A stretch of 64,000 nt of DNA. Origin: Acinetobacter pollinis (GTDB lineage: Bacteria > Pseudomonadota > Gammaproteobacteria > Pseudomonadales > Moraxellaceae). The stretch spans positions 1 through 64,000 of the forward strand of contig NZ_VTDQ01000003.1 of the NCBI RefSeq assembly GCF_015627175.1, written 5' to 3'. The notes beneath the pieces were generated by a model. The model was not told where the DNA came from. It made no database searches and worked only from the letters and a program-made list of their open reading frames with translations. Of this stretch, positions 37,090 to 45,710 are shown piece after piece (the first letter of the stretch is position 1; the number at the start of each line of letters is the position of its first letter). Made by a program: the position numbers and the translations under genes.

Positions 37090-38757
37090 ATGCAACGTTT
37101 CTTATTATATGCTGCAGGAATTTTGCTTGCTTTGGCTTGGCTTTCTCCATATCACTATATGCCTTGGTTAACATTTTCAAGTGAAATGTTTAGTTATGCC
37201 AGTCTATTTTGTCTTCTTGCATACTACTGGAATACTGCATTAAAAATACCCCAAATACAATGGTTATGGTTTGCAATTGCCTTAATCCCTTTAGGACAAT
37301 GGTGTTTTGGAATAGAACTTTACTTTAATAAGGCGCTCTTATCCTTTTTTTACCTAATGGGCTTTGCTGCTAGTACGGTATTGGGCTTTAACTTAAGTAA
37401 AGATGTTGGATCAGAAAAAATATTAAAAGGTTTAACTACAATTACTTTTGGTGTTGGGCTGACTACAGCAGTTATTGCGTTATTACAGACCTTTGGTTTA
37501 GAGAAAAACTTATGGGGCATTATGCCCTTAAAGGGACCAAGACCTTACGCAAATTTTGCTCAGCCCAATAATATGGGAACTTTTTTAATGATGAGTCTAA
37601 TGGCATCATTTTACCTGTTCGAAAAGAAAATGACGCCTACGTGGTTGAATGTCTTGGGGGCAATACTAATCATTATTGTGCTTACCCTAAGCCAGTCTAG
37701 AACCCCTTGGATCGCATCTTGTATTTTAACTGTTTATCTTCTTTATAAGTACAATACTCAAGCATTTCTTCTAAAGAAAAGATATTTACTCTTATGGCCC
37801 TGTCTTTTTTTCTGTTGTTTAATTTTATTACCATCAATTAATACCCACTTAGTTGAAGAGGGGCTATCTCATTCAGGTTTAACGACTGTTGTCGAGCGTG
37901 CAAGTACAGGCCACGCACGCTTAGGAATTTGGGCTCAGATGCTCTATGCGATTAGAGAGCAGCCATGGTTTGGTTATGGATGGAATCAGACCAGTGTTGC
38001 ACAAATGATGGGCGCAAATTTTATTTCTCATGATGAACGAACAAATAGTGCACATAACATTATATTAGAACTTTTAGTTTGGAATGGTGTGATTCTAGGT
38101 TCAATTATTATTGCATATTTTAGTTATTGGATTTTTAAACTCAGTCGCCTCATTAAAACAAAAGAAGCTCTGGTGGCAGCTCTGATGGTAACTCCAGTAC
38201 TTGTTCATTCAATGTTAGAGTTCCCACAAAATTATGCATATTTTTTATTCCCAGTAGGGTTCTTATTGGGTCTCATTCAGGCTGAAAAATATACGGGTAA
38301 GATATATAATTTACAAAGCGGAATAAACACAGCAATTCTTGTTGTGTCTATATTGCTCTATGGGCTAATTTGGCGTGACTATAACAATGCAGTCGATGCA
38401 CTGGTAAATGGACGTCATTCAGCAGAAAAAGGTATTTTTAAACAACCAACAAATCATATCTTATTTTTAACTGAATATCGTGCAAGAGCAGAATGGTATT
38501 ACTTAAATCGTTTTAGTTATGTAGATGAAAAACAGCTAAAAGAACTACATAAAGTGGTACTTATATCGCCAACCAATTACGACTTATTTAAGTATGCACA
38601 ACTTTTAGCATTTAATGGAAAGAATGAAGAGGCAATTCAGCAGCTTGCATATATTGATGGCCTTTACCATGTAAGATATAGTTCATCACAGCTTTTCTTA
38701 CACTCTGATGATAAAATCGCAATTGATTATGATCAGATAACGCCTAAGAGACTATAA
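37090..38757 (+). CDS. pglL: PglL-type O-oligosaccharyltransferase (Wzy_C family)
   Basis: This polytopic inner-membrane enzyme transfers lipid-linked oligosaccharide to Ser or Thr of exported proteins. The 555-residue protein has about a dozen transmembrane helices and a large periplasmic loop with the Wzy_C signature (GHARLGIWAQMLYAIREQPWFGYGW, residues about 275-300). The conserved His lies in SAHNIILELLVWNG near 318. A C-terminal periplasmic domain follows (about residues 440-555, DUF3366-like). Acinetobacter genomes have a general PglL and sometimes a pilin-specific TfpO. No major pilin gene is adjacent here, which favours the general enzyme. A WaaL or Wzy polymerase role cannot be excluded from sequence alone. 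Confidence 0.85.
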   Translation: MQRFLLYAAGILLALAWLSPYHYMPWLTFSSEMFSYASLFCLLAYYWNTALKIPQIQWLWFAIALIPLGQWCFGIELYFNKALLSFFYLMGFAASTVLGFNLSKDVGSEKILKGLTTITFGVGLTTAVIALLQTFGLEKNLWGIMPLKGPRPYANFAQPNNMGTFLMMSLMASFYLFEKKMTPTWLNVLGAILIIIVLTLSQSRTPWIASCILTVYLLYKYNTQAFLLKKRYLLLWPCLFFCCLILLPSINTHLVEEGLSHSGLTTVVERASTGHARLGIWAQMLYAIREQPWFGYGWNQTSVAQMMGANFISHDERTNSAHNIILELLVWNGVILGSIIIAYFSYWIFKLSRLIKTKEALVAALMVTPVLVHSMLEFPQNYAYFLFPVGFLLGLIQAEKYTGKIYNLQSGINTAILVVSILLYGLIWRDYNNAVDALVNGRHSAEKGIFKQPTNHILFLTEYRARAEWYYLNRFSYVDEKQLKELHKVVLISPTNYDLFKYAQLLAFNGKNEEAIQQLAYIDGLYHVRYSSSQLFLHSDDKIAIDYDQITPKRL

Positions 38758-38787
38758 AAAAAGCTGCCATTGAGGCAGCTTTTTTTA
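38758..38787. terminator. Bidirectional terminator between pglL and bfr
   Basis: An 11-bp stem, AAAAAGCTGCC (38758-38768) with GGCAGCTTTTT (38774-38784), is flanked by A and T runs on both sides. It can serve both convergent genes. Confidence 0.92.
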
Positions 38788-39258
38788 TTCTTTTTCTAAT
38801 TGGCTTTGAATATAGTTTTCAATACCTACTTTATCAGTCAGGTCAACTTGTGTTTCTGCCCAGTCGAAGTATTCTTCTTCAGATTCTAAAATTTCTTGTA
38901 CTAGATCACGTGTAACATAGTCTTGTTTTTCTTCTGCAAGTGCCACACAAGCAGTCAATACATCAATATTTTCTTTTACCTTACGAATATCGCACTCTAA
39001 AACTTCAAGTGTATGTTGACCGATATATAGCTTACCAAGGTGTTGTAAGTTTGGCAGTCCTTCTAGAAAGAGAATTCGTGCAATAACTTTATCTGCATGC
39101 TTCATTTGACGAATTGACTCTTTATATTCTGCCGAGCCAAGTTGTTCTATTCCCCAATCATTAAACATGCGTGAGTGTAGGAAATATTGATTAATTGCTG
39201 TTAAATGATGATACAAAACCTGATTCAATTGGTTAATTACATCACGATTGCCTTTCAT
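38785..39258 (-). CDS. bfr: Bacterioferritin subunit, haem-binding type with degenerate ferroxidase centre
   Basis: Bacterioferritin forms a 24-subunit iron store. The 157-residue protein aligns without gaps to E. coli Bfr over the region compared and keeps the haem ligand Met52 and His54 (QMKHADK). However, four ferroxidase ligands are changed: Glu18 is His, Glu51 is Gln, Glu94 is Val and His130 is Tyr. Glu127 remains. This is the pattern of the haem-binding partner in two-subunit bacterioferritins (for example the Pseudomonas putida alpha/beta pair), where the other subunit supplies ferroxidase. A second bfr gene would then be expected elsewhere. bfd lies 245 bp upstream on the same strand. 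Confidence 0.92.
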   Translation of the reverse strand: MKGNRDVINQLNQVLYHHLTAINQYFLHSRMFNDWGIEQLGSAEYKESIRQMKHADKVIARILFLEGLPNLQHLGKLYIGQHTLEVLECDIRKVKENIDVLTACVALAEEKQDYVTRDLVQEILESEEEYFDWAETQVDLTDKVGIENYIQSQLEKE

Positions 39259-39425
39259 TCTTTTCCACTCCGCATATCTATGATGTCTCGATCTAGATTT
39301 AGATTAAGACAGTTGGTTATGCATATGCTAAACAACAACTTGCATGAAAGCGAGATGTTTTTTGAACAGCAAATGGAAATCATAATCGAAAACAATTATA
39401 TCAAATATACATTGTTAAAAATAAA

Positions 39426-39444
39426 CCCACTTTAGGCAAGTGGG
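39426..39444 (-). terminator. Terminator of bfd
   Basis: Read on the minus strand, a 7-bp stem (39438-39444 with 39426-39432) is followed by a T-rich stretch. It lies 60 bp past the bfd stop and before bfr. Confidence 0.6.
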
Positions 39445-39503
39445 GGAGGAGAATTTGGCATTTTGCTTTAATTTTAATAAGAATTTATTTTTATAATTAT
39501 CTT

Positions 39504-39698
39504 TTAGGCTGCAACAGAAATACGTGCTGCAATTTCCGCAAGTTCTTCATTAATAATGCTACGTGCTTCAGGTACACAACGACCACAACAGGTGCCTAAG
39601 TCAAGTAAGTCTCTTACCTCACGAAAACTCTCAGCGCCACGATCAACAGCATCTTTAATGTCTTGATCAGTAATCCCACGACATAAGCACACGTACAT
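39504..39698 (-). CDS. bfd: Bacterioferritin-associated ferredoxin
   Basis: Bfd is a small [2Fe-2S] ferredoxin that donates electrons to bacterioferritin to release stored iron. The 64-residue protein has the ligand set CLC near the N-terminus and the CCGRC cluster about 30 residues later (BFD-like fold). The ATG at 39698 (MYVCLC) is chosen; it has an AGGT ribosome-binding site, and the 10 extra codons upstream are unlike the family. A good Fur-box candidate lies 38 bp upstream, as expected for a gene switched on by iron limitation. Confidence 0.94.
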   Translation of the reverse strand: MYVCLCRGITDQDIKDAVDRGAESFREVRDLLDLGTCCGRCVPEARSIINEELAEIAARISVAA

Positions 39699-39735
39699 CA
39701 GATATACCTGCAGATATAATAAATACAATAGTGAT

Positions 39736-39754
39736 ATTAATGATAACTATTATC
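39736..39754 (-). promoter_or_regulatory. Candidate Fur box upstream of bfd
   Basis: ATTAATGATAACTATTATC matches the 19-bp Fur consensus GATAATGATAATCATTATC at 15 positions. It lies 38 bp before the bfd start on the minus strand, so iron-bound Fur would repress bfd. Confidence 0.6.
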
Positions 39755-39814
39755 GTTTGTCAATAAAATTAATTTATTTTTTTATTAATTGTCATCGGAA
39801 ATTTGAATAAAAAA

Positions 39815-39832
39815 ACCACCATAAAAGGTGGT
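39815..39832 (-). terminator. Terminator of ridA
   Basis: On the minus strand, ACCACC (39832-39827) pairs with GGTGGT (39820-39815) and is followed by a T run. It lies 19 bp past the ridA stop. Confidence 0.8.
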
Positions 39833-39850
39833 CTTAAGAATATCAATACA

Positions 39851-40231
39851 TTAGGGGAGAACAGCAAAGCCATCCATTTCAACCAATGCACCTTTAGGAA
39901 GACTAGCTACCCCCAATGCTGCACGTGCAGGGTAAGGTTGTGAAAAATATTCACCCATAATTTCATTCACAAGTTGAAAATGTGATAAGTCAGTTAAGTA
40001 GATATTCAGTTTTGTAATATCTGCCAAAGAGCATTCCGCTGCTGCACATACAGCTTTTACATTATCAAATACACGTCGTATTTGTGCTTCAATACCTTCT
40101 ACAAGAACCATTGTTTCAGGATCTAAGCCAATTTGACCAGAAAGATATAATGTATTATGAACGAGAATTGCTTGTGAATATGTACCAATAGCAGCAGGCG
40201 CATCTGTTGTATGTATAACTTGACGTGACAT
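39851..40231 (-). CDS. ridA: RidA family reactive intermediate deaminase
   Basis: RidA hydrolyses reactive enamine/imine intermediates released by PLP enzymes such as threonine dehydratase. The 126-residue protein has the family motifs [25 protein letters not shown] and the catalytic Arg in [21 protein letters not shown]. It lies 9 bp downstream of spoT, the spoT-ridA order common in gamma-proteobacteria, so the two are probably co-transcribed. Confidence 0.95.
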   Translation of the reverse strand: MSRQVIHTTDAPAAIGTYSQAILVHNTLYLSGQIGLDPETMVLVEGIEAQIRRVFDNVKAVCAAAECSLADITKLNIYLTDLSHFQLVNEIMGEYFSQPYPARAALGVASLPKGALVEMDGFAVLP

Positions 40232-40240
40232 CTTTTTTCC

Positions 40241-42343
40241 TTAGTTCTGATTATTGGTTTCTAATTGAATTGGTGCATCTTGTCGAATAATACGAGGGAA
40301 GCCAAAATGCATTCTTAAATCACGAATGACTTGAGCAATCTCTTGTCTATTGTGAACAACTAAATTGACGTAAGTTTTTTGTTTCTGTGTATGTACAGAC
40401 TCAACCCCTGTTTGTGCTTTACGACAGTGATAAATGAGCTCCGAAATTTCCTCATCGTTCATGCTCATATGAACACATAAAAATGCAGGGAAGTTCACTT
40501 CATGATTGGTATCTGTATGCCAGAGTAAAGACATAATACTTTCAGGGTGTAAGTGTTGCTCATGAAGTAAGTTATAGCATCGCGTACGATGTACAATTAA
40601 GCCACGCCGAGATAAATGGCCTTGTATCGGATCACCTAACACAGGGTTACAACAGTGTGCATATTTTACATCAATCCCTTCAGTTCCTTGAATAAGGCGA
40701 TGATGTGAAATTATTTCTTCAGAAGCTTCGTGTGTAAATAGATGGTTGGCAACAAGTTGAGGGAGTAAATCTCCGACAGCAATTTGTTCATACAAGGTTT
40801 CTTGCGATTCAATATGGCGCCACTCTAAAAGACTTTTCCATTCTTGTGGTGATAATGAAGCAGTGGATTGATTAAATAGCTTAAATGCACGATCTAGGGC
40901 TTGCTGACCAATAATTCTTTGCTCTTCTATATCTTGCTCGCGCAAAATATTTTGAATGGCTCTACGTGCTTTTTGAGTGTTTACAAAACTTAGCCAATCT
41001 GGATTTGGTGTTGCGAGTACATCGGTGATGATTTCAATGACTTGGCCATTGGTTAAAGGTGTCGATAATGGTTTATGTTCACCATCGATTTTTGCGCCAA
41101 TCGCATGGTTGCCTAAAAATAAACTTGCCGAATATGCAAAATCTACAACGGTTGCACCTTGTGGTAACTCATGTAACTGCCCATGGGGAGTGTAAACCCA
41201 AATTTTTTCCTGATGTAAGTAATCAAGGAGCTCATTGAAGGTTGTTTTTGCACACTCTGTATCAATCAGTGTATTCAAGTTTTTCATTGAAGCTTGAATG
41301 GCAGAGCGTGCTGCCTGAGGTGCATTTTCACCCAATACAACACCGAAACGGGCAGCTTTTTGCATGAGTTCAGTTTGAATTGTTACAGATAAAGCCGTTT
41401 TTTCGCCTTTCAGTTTCATCATAAGGGATTGATTACCACCCGGTAGAGGGCGTCGAATATGATCTTGAAACTGTAGAACTTGGAAATTTTCGCTTAGAAT
41501 ATCTACGAGACGGTCACAATCTGCAATAGTTTCCAACACGATATCGAAATTATGGCTACGTGTGAGTTCCTGTAAGTTTATTTCATTCTTTAAAAAGTGG
41601 CGCAATAATTCAATATTATTATTTTTCTTTTGAATTGTGCCTTTAATATGATGTTCTTCAAGAAGTTTATGTAAGTTGTTTTCCCAGATTTGCTGATATT
41701 CACAGCGTTTTGGGCGTGTTTCTTGAAGAGCATTTTGCACAGTATTGAATAGATCTAGATCTAGGTTTTGATAACAGAGGTATTCAAGGTTATCTGCCAT
41801 TTCATTCATACCAACAATACGCGCCATAGGTACAAATACATCATGGGTTTCTTGCGCGATACGAGCACGTTTGTCTGGGCGTAAAGCCCCTAGTGTCGTC
41901 ATATTATGATAGCGATCGGCTAACTTAATAATGATGACTCTTGGGTCTTGTAAAGTAGCTTGTAATATTTTTCTGAAAGAGGCTGCTTTATTAAACTCTT
42001 TATCGCTAGAATGCGTAAGTTTAGTTACGCCATCGACAAGTTCGGAAACGGTTTTACCAAATTTTTCAGCAATTTCGTCTTTTGTAAATTCAGTATCTTC
42101 GATGACATCATGAAGTAATGATGCCATGAGTGTTTCTGAATCGAGTCGCATGTGTGCCAAAATACAGCTTACGGCAATAGGATGAAGAATATAAGGTTCT
42201 CCACTTTTACGTGTAACTCCACTATGAGCCAAGTCGGCAAAGTCACATGCAGCCAATACGCGTTCGACATCATATTCAGACAAATAGACATCTATAATTC
42301 GGTTAAGCTGTTGCTTGGCTTGGCTGACATCTTCGCCTGGCAT
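40241..42343 (-). CDS. spoT: (p)ppGpp hydrolase SpoT with a degenerate synthetase domain
   Basis: SpoT is the RSH-family enzyme that sets cellular (p)ppGpp. The 700-residue protein has an intact hydrolase HD domain: His54, the HD pair His78-Asp79 (LLHDVIEDTE) and LADRYHNM at 141-148. The synthetase domain keeps its place (about 230-335) but not its motifs. DIYAFR-like is SHNFDIVL, GYQSLH is GNQSLM (303-308, with the guanine-stacking Tyr lost), and VEVQIRT is LSVTIQT (318-324, with the catalytic Glu replaced by Ser319). TGS (about 385-445) and ACT (about 630-695) domains are present. It probably only hydrolyses; a separate RelA would make (p)ppGpp. It lies just upstream of ridA. Confidence 0.93.
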   Translation of the reverse strand: MPGEDVSQAKQQLNRIIDVYLSEYDVERVLAACDFADLAHSGVTRKSGEPYILHPIAVSCILAHMRLDSETLMASLLHDVIEDTEFTKDEIAEKFGKTVSELVDGVTKLTHSSDKEFNKAASFRKILQATLQDPRVIIIKLADRYHNMTTLGALRPDKRARIAQETHDVFVPMARIVGMNEMADNLEYLCYQNLDLDLFNTVQNALQETRPKRCEYQQIWENNLHKLLEEHHIKGTIQKKNNNIELLRHFLKNEINLQELTRSHNFDIVLETIADCDRLVDILSENFQVLQFQDHIRRPLPGGNQSLMMKLKGEKTALSVTIQTELMQKAARFGVVLGENAPQAARSAIQASMKNLNTLIDTECAKTTFNELLDYLHQEKIWVYTPHGQLHELPQGATVVDFAYSASLFLGNHAIGAKIDGEHKPLSTPLTNGQVIEIITDVLATPNPDWLSFVNTQKARRAIQNILREQDIEEQRIIGQQALDRAFKLFNQSTASLSPQEWKSLLEWRHIESQETLYEQIAVGDLLPQLVANHLFTHEASEEIISHHRLIQGTEGIDVKYAHCCNPVLGDPIQGHLSRRGLIVHRTRCYNLLHEQHLHPESIMSLLWHTDTNHEVNFPAFLCVHMSMNDEEISELIYHCRKAQTGVESVHTQKQKTYVNLVVHNRQEIAQVIRDLRMHFGFPRIIRQDAPIQLETNNQN

Positions 42344-42500
42344 AAAAACACCCTTACGTTAAGTGACAAGAGATAAATACATTCACTATCTAATGAAAAA
42401 CATTCTAATGAACTTGTCAAATTTTATATGAAGAAAAAGGAAGAATTTTTCAATGATAGTTATCTTTTTAGGCAATTGTGCATAAAAAGCATTCAATAAA

Positions 42501-42530
42501 AAAAGCCTAGTTGGATAAACTAGGCTTTTT
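42501..42530 (-). terminator. Terminator of rpoZ
   Basis: A 12-bp stem (42501-42512 with 42518-42529) with T/A runs on both sides lies just past the rpoZ stop on the minus strand. It separates rpoZ from spoT, so spoT needs its own promoter in 42344-42500. Confidence 0.9.
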
Positions 42531-42544
42531 CAGCAAAATAAAAC

Positions 42545-42823
42545 TTAAAAAGAAAAGTTCTCAAGGTTTAAGTTATTTGCAGAAAGAGCAAGGTCAAGGT
42601 TTGATGCTTGATAGTCTTGTTCACGCTGTTTTAATATGTCTTTGCTGACATGACCAACGGCAATTTCACGTAGTGCAACAACTGTAGGCTTGTCATTATC
42701 CCACTCGACAGTTGGTTCCATGCCTTGACGTGACAATTGGCGCGCACGTTTACTCGCCACAAGAACTAACTCAAAGCGGTTATCTACATGGTCTAAACAA
42801 TCTTCAACGGTTACGCGTGCCAT
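42545..42823 (-). CDS. rpoZ: RNA polymerase omega subunit
   Basis: Omega assists assembly of RNA polymerase by binding beta-prime and, in E. coli, forms part of a ppGpp site. The 92-residue protein begins [23 protein letters not shown] and contains [13 protein letters not shown], both typical. It follows gmk after 72 bp on the same strand, the conserved gmk-rpoZ-spoT order. Confidence 0.96.
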   Translation of the reverse strand: MARVTVEDCLDHVDNRFELVLVASKRARQLSRQGMEPTVEWDNDKPTVVALREIAVGHVSKDILKQREQDYQASNLDLALSANNLNLENFSF

Positions 42824-42895
42824 AACATATCTCTTATATCAGTTAAAATTAACCAGACTGCGAAGTATAAAATGCTTTGCTTGCAGACTCAAGTT

Positions 42896-43519
42896 TTAAT
42901 CAATTTCTGTACTTAATAATCGTGTAATTAATGTTTCATGTCGTTGAGCTTGTTGTGACATGACCAAACGATTTGCATTAATTACAGATTCCAAATCATG
43001 GAGTGCTTTGTTGAAATCATCATTAATAATGACATAGTCGAAATTGACATATTGATGCATATCTTCAACAGCACAGCTTAAACGATGTTCAATGACATCT
43101 ACAGCATCTGTACCTCTGTTCGATAAGCGCTGACGCAGATCAAACTGACTTGGAGGTAAAATAAAAATTTGTTTTGATTCAGGAAAAAGTTTACGAACTT
43201 GTTCAGCACCTTGCCAATCTATTTCTAACAGGACATCATGACCCTGTTTAAGCTGTTTTCTAACAGTTTCTTGCGATGTACCGTAATAGTTACCAAAAAC
43301 TTCGGCATATTCAATAAAACCGCCTTGTTCAACTTGTTCAAGAAACGTATCTTTAGATGTAAAGTGATAGTGAACACCGTCAAGCTCGCCAGTTCGTTGG
43401 CCACGTGTTGTATGGGAAACAGAGACATGTAAATTTGTAACACGCTCAAGCAAGGCTTTAACCAGGGAAGTTTTGCCAGTTCCTGACGCAGCAGAAACGA
43501 CAAACAATAGACCTGACAT
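42896..43519 (-). CDS. gmk: Guanylate kinase
   Basis: Gmk converts GMP to GDP with ATP. The 207-residue protein has the P-loop SAASGTGKTSLVKALL at residues 9-24, the GMP-binding SHTTRGQRTGELDGVHYHF and EYAEVFGNYYGTS segments, and the lid RLSNRGTD. It is divergent from ispH and first in the gmk-rpoZ direction. Confidence 0.97.
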   Translation of the reverse strand: MSGLLFVVSAASGTGKTSLVKALLERVTNLHVSVSHTTRGQRTGELDGVHYHFTSKDTFLEQVEQGGFIEYAEVFGNYYGTSQETVRKQLKQGHDVLLEIDWQGAEQVRKLFPESKQIFILPPSQFDLRQRLSNRGTDAVDVIEHRLSCAVEDMHQYVNFDYVIINDDFNKALHDLESVINANRLVMSQQAQRHETLITRLLSTEID

Positions 43520-43650
43520 GATATTTTTCCTGATATGATAAAATATCTTCTCTATTTTAAAGTAGACTGTACATAAACTGAATAGTTTATTTGAATAGAC
43601 TTGCGTTTAAATGCAAAAAAATAGTGATTTCAAGTGTAATTGAGGAATTT

Positions 43651-44601
43651 ATGGAAATTGTATTGGCGAATCCACGAGGTTTTTGTGCAGGTGTAGATCG
43701 CGCCATTGCGATCGTTAATCGTGCACTTGAATGCTTTAGTCATCCAATTTATGTGCGTCACGAAGTTGTACACAATAAATTTGTCGTCGATGATTTACGA
43801 CAACGCGGTGCGATTTTTGTAGATGAGTTAGATGAAGTTCCTGACGATAATATTGTCATTTTTAGTGCGCATGGAGTATCAAAGGCTGTTCAGGATGAAG
43901 CTAAGCGTAGAGGGCTCAAAGTTTTTGATGCGACATGTCCTTTAGTGACAAAAGTACATATTGAAGTAACTAAATACGCAAGAGAGGGTAGAGAAGCCAT
44001 TTTAATTGGTCATCATGGGCATCCTGAGGTTGAAGGAACCATGGGGCAATACGACCTGACATATGGTGGTCATATTTATTTGGTAGAAGATGAAAACGAT
44101 GTTAAAAATTTAGAGGTCGTTAATCCTGAATATTTAGCATTTGTTACTCAGACCACACTTTCAATTGATGATACTGCTAAAGTTATTGATGCATTAAGAC
44201 AGAAATTTCCAGAGATTAAAGGGCCTCGTAAAGACGATATCTGTTATGCAACACAAAATAGACAAGATGCTGTTAGAGACTTAGCGCAACAATGTGATAC
44301 TGTTTTGGTGGTTGGTTCTCCAAATTCTTCAAATTCAAATCGTTTACGTGAACTTGCTGAACGTATGGGGAAAACTGCATTTCTTGTGGATAATGCAGAT
44401 GAGCTTGATCAAAACTGGTTTGTCGGTGCATGTAAAATTGGTGTGACTGCGGGTGCTTCTGCCCCAGAGATATTAATTAAGCAAGTCATTCAGCGTTTAC
44501 AAGATTGGGGTGCAGTTTCCGCAAATGAGTTAGATGGTAGAGCAGAAAATATTACATTTAGCTTACCAAAAGAACTTCGTATACAAGTTGTACAGGCTTA
44601 G
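43651..44601 (+). CDS. ispH: 4-hydroxy-3-methylbut-2-enyl diphosphate reductase
   Basis: IspH (LytB) is the last enzyme of the MEP pathway, reducing HMBPP to IPP and DMAPP with a [4Fe-4S] cluster. The 316-residue protein has the three cluster cysteines in [24 protein letters not shown] and [13 protein letters not shown], and the [12 protein letters not shown] segment. The ATG at 43651 ([14 protein letters not shown]), with a TGAGGA ribosome-binding site, is preferred over a frame opening 60 bp earlier. The minor pilin operon follows. Confidence 0.97.
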   Translation: MEIVLANPRGFCAGVDRAIAIVNRALECFSHPIYVRHEVVHNKFVVDDLRQRGAIFVDELDEVPDDNIVIFSAHGVSKAVQDEAKRRGLKVFDATCPLVTKVHIEVTKYAREGREAILIGHHGHPEVEGTMGQYDLTYGGHIYLVEDENDVKNLEVVNPEYLAFVTQTTLSIDDTAKVIDALRQKFPEIKGPRKDDICYATQNRQDAVRDLAQQCDTVLVVGSPNSSNSNRLRELAERMGKTAFLVDNADELDQNWFVGACKIGVTAGASAPEILIKQVIQRLQDWGAVSANELDGRAENITFSLPKELRIQVVQA

Positions 44602-44617
44602 GGTATACTCCCTAAGC
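44596..44617 (+). terminator. Hairpin at the end of ispH
   Basis: GCTTAGGG (44596-44603) pairs with CCCTAAGC (44610-44617), overlapping the ispH stop codon. A T-rich but not uniform stretch follows. It probably separates ispH from the pilin genes. Confidence 0.55.
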
Positions 44618-44713
44618 TTAGAAATTTTATTATTTATTTTGACTATGTCTATTTGCATAGTGTAATTTTTATACTTTATTTTTGTTGGTTGGATTTTAAT
44701 GGGGGTTACTGGT

Positions 44714-45202
44714 ATGCGACCAGTAAGGGGTTTTACATTAATTGAACTGATGGTCACAATTGCTGTGCTTGCAATTATTGCAATGCTTGCAGCACCTTCT
44801 TTTTCAGATATGATATCAAGACAAAATTTGAACAGTAGTGCTGATAATTTAACTGCGACTTTTTCGCAGGCAAGAGCTAAAGCTGTTTTAGAGCGACGTA
44901 ATATCACTGTAACTCTAGGTACACAGGCGCAAGCCAATACCGGCACTGTACTGAACTGGGCACCAAGTGGACAAACTATTCAGAAAACAGCAAGCGGTTC
45001 AACTGGTATTGGTTCAATTGTTTTTCGACCCGATGGATTAATTCAAGATCCACAAGATACTACTAAGCCATTGAATAGCAATATAGATATACTTTTATGT
45101 AATCAGCCGACTTCTGCAAAATACTCTAAAACAATTACTATTAGCTTTTTGGGAAATATTCGAAATAGTGGAATACAAGGTTCTGGGGGATGTTCATCAT
45201 GA
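44714..45202 (+). CDS. fimT: Type IV minor pseudopilin FimT (GspH/FimT family)
   Basis: This minor pilin is part of the tip/priming complex; FimT proteins of several bacteria bind DNA in natural transformation. The 162-residue protein has a short leader and the class III prepilin site RG-FTLIELMVTIAVLAI with Glu5, followed by the GspH/FimT domain (FSQARAKAVLERRNITVTL). A start at 44714 gives a 6-residue leader with GGGGG 8 nt upstream. An ATG at 44699 (11-residue leader) is also possible. The stop overlaps the pilV start (ATGA). PilD at 23.9 kb would process it. Confidence 0.88.
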   Translation: MRPVRGFTLIELMVTIAVLAIIAMLAAPSFSDMISRQNLNSSADNLTATFSQARAKAVLERRNITVTLGTQAQANTGTVLNWAPSGQTIQKTASGSTGIGSIVFRPDGLIQDPQDTTKPLNSNIDILLCNQPTSAKYSKTITISFLGNIRNSGIQGSGGCSS

Positions 45203-45708
45203 TGAGTCATCAAAGGGGGGTAGGCTTAATGGAAGTTCTCGTTGCCCTTCTGATTTTAGCCATTGGGGTACTTGGTTTCATCGCACTGCAATTTAGAGCA
45301 AATGAAGGCATTTTTGAGGCAAATAACCGAGTTCAAGCAATGAATGTTGCAAGAAACTTAGCTGAACAAATTCGAATAAATACCACAGCACAGAGCAGCT
45401 ATACGGGCAGCTTATCTAATATTCAGTCCTCTTCTAATTGTTTTACTAATTCATGTAGTCCAACTCAAAAGGCAGCATTTGATCTAGCACAAACAGCAGC
45501 TCAAGCATCAAATTTAGGGATGCAAGTGTCTATTAATGGTTGTCCTTCAGCACAAGATGGACGGCAGTGTATTTATGTGGCTTGGAATAAAACAGATCCT
45601 GTTGATAATACGGCAACGACGGCGGGTTATGTACCTTGTACTCAAAGCACAAGTAGCAGTTATACCTATACACCTAATTCTACGTGTATTGTGATGGAGG
45701 CATACTAA
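45199..45708 (+). CDS. pilV: Type IV pilus minor pilin PilV
   Basis: A 169-residue minor pilin of the PilV family. The prepilin site is RG-VGLMEVLVALLILAIGVLGFIALQ, followed by QAMNVARNLAEQIRIN, typical of PilV. Four cysteines in the C-terminal half probably make disulfides in the periplasm. The start overlaps the fimT stop (ATGA), with GGGGGA about 9 nt upstream; the next codon is also ATG. It is part of the fimT-pilV-pilW-pilX-pilY1-pilE operon. Confidence 0.9.
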   Translation: MMSHQRGVGLMEVLVALLILAIGVLGFIALQFRANEGIFEANNRVQAMNVARNLAEQIRINTTAQSSYTGSLSNIQSSSNCFTNSCSPTQKAAFDLAQTAAQASNLGMQVSINGCPSAQDGRQCIYVAWNKTDPVDNTATTAGYVPCTQSTSSSYTYTPNSTCIVMEAY

Positions 45709-45710
45709 TC

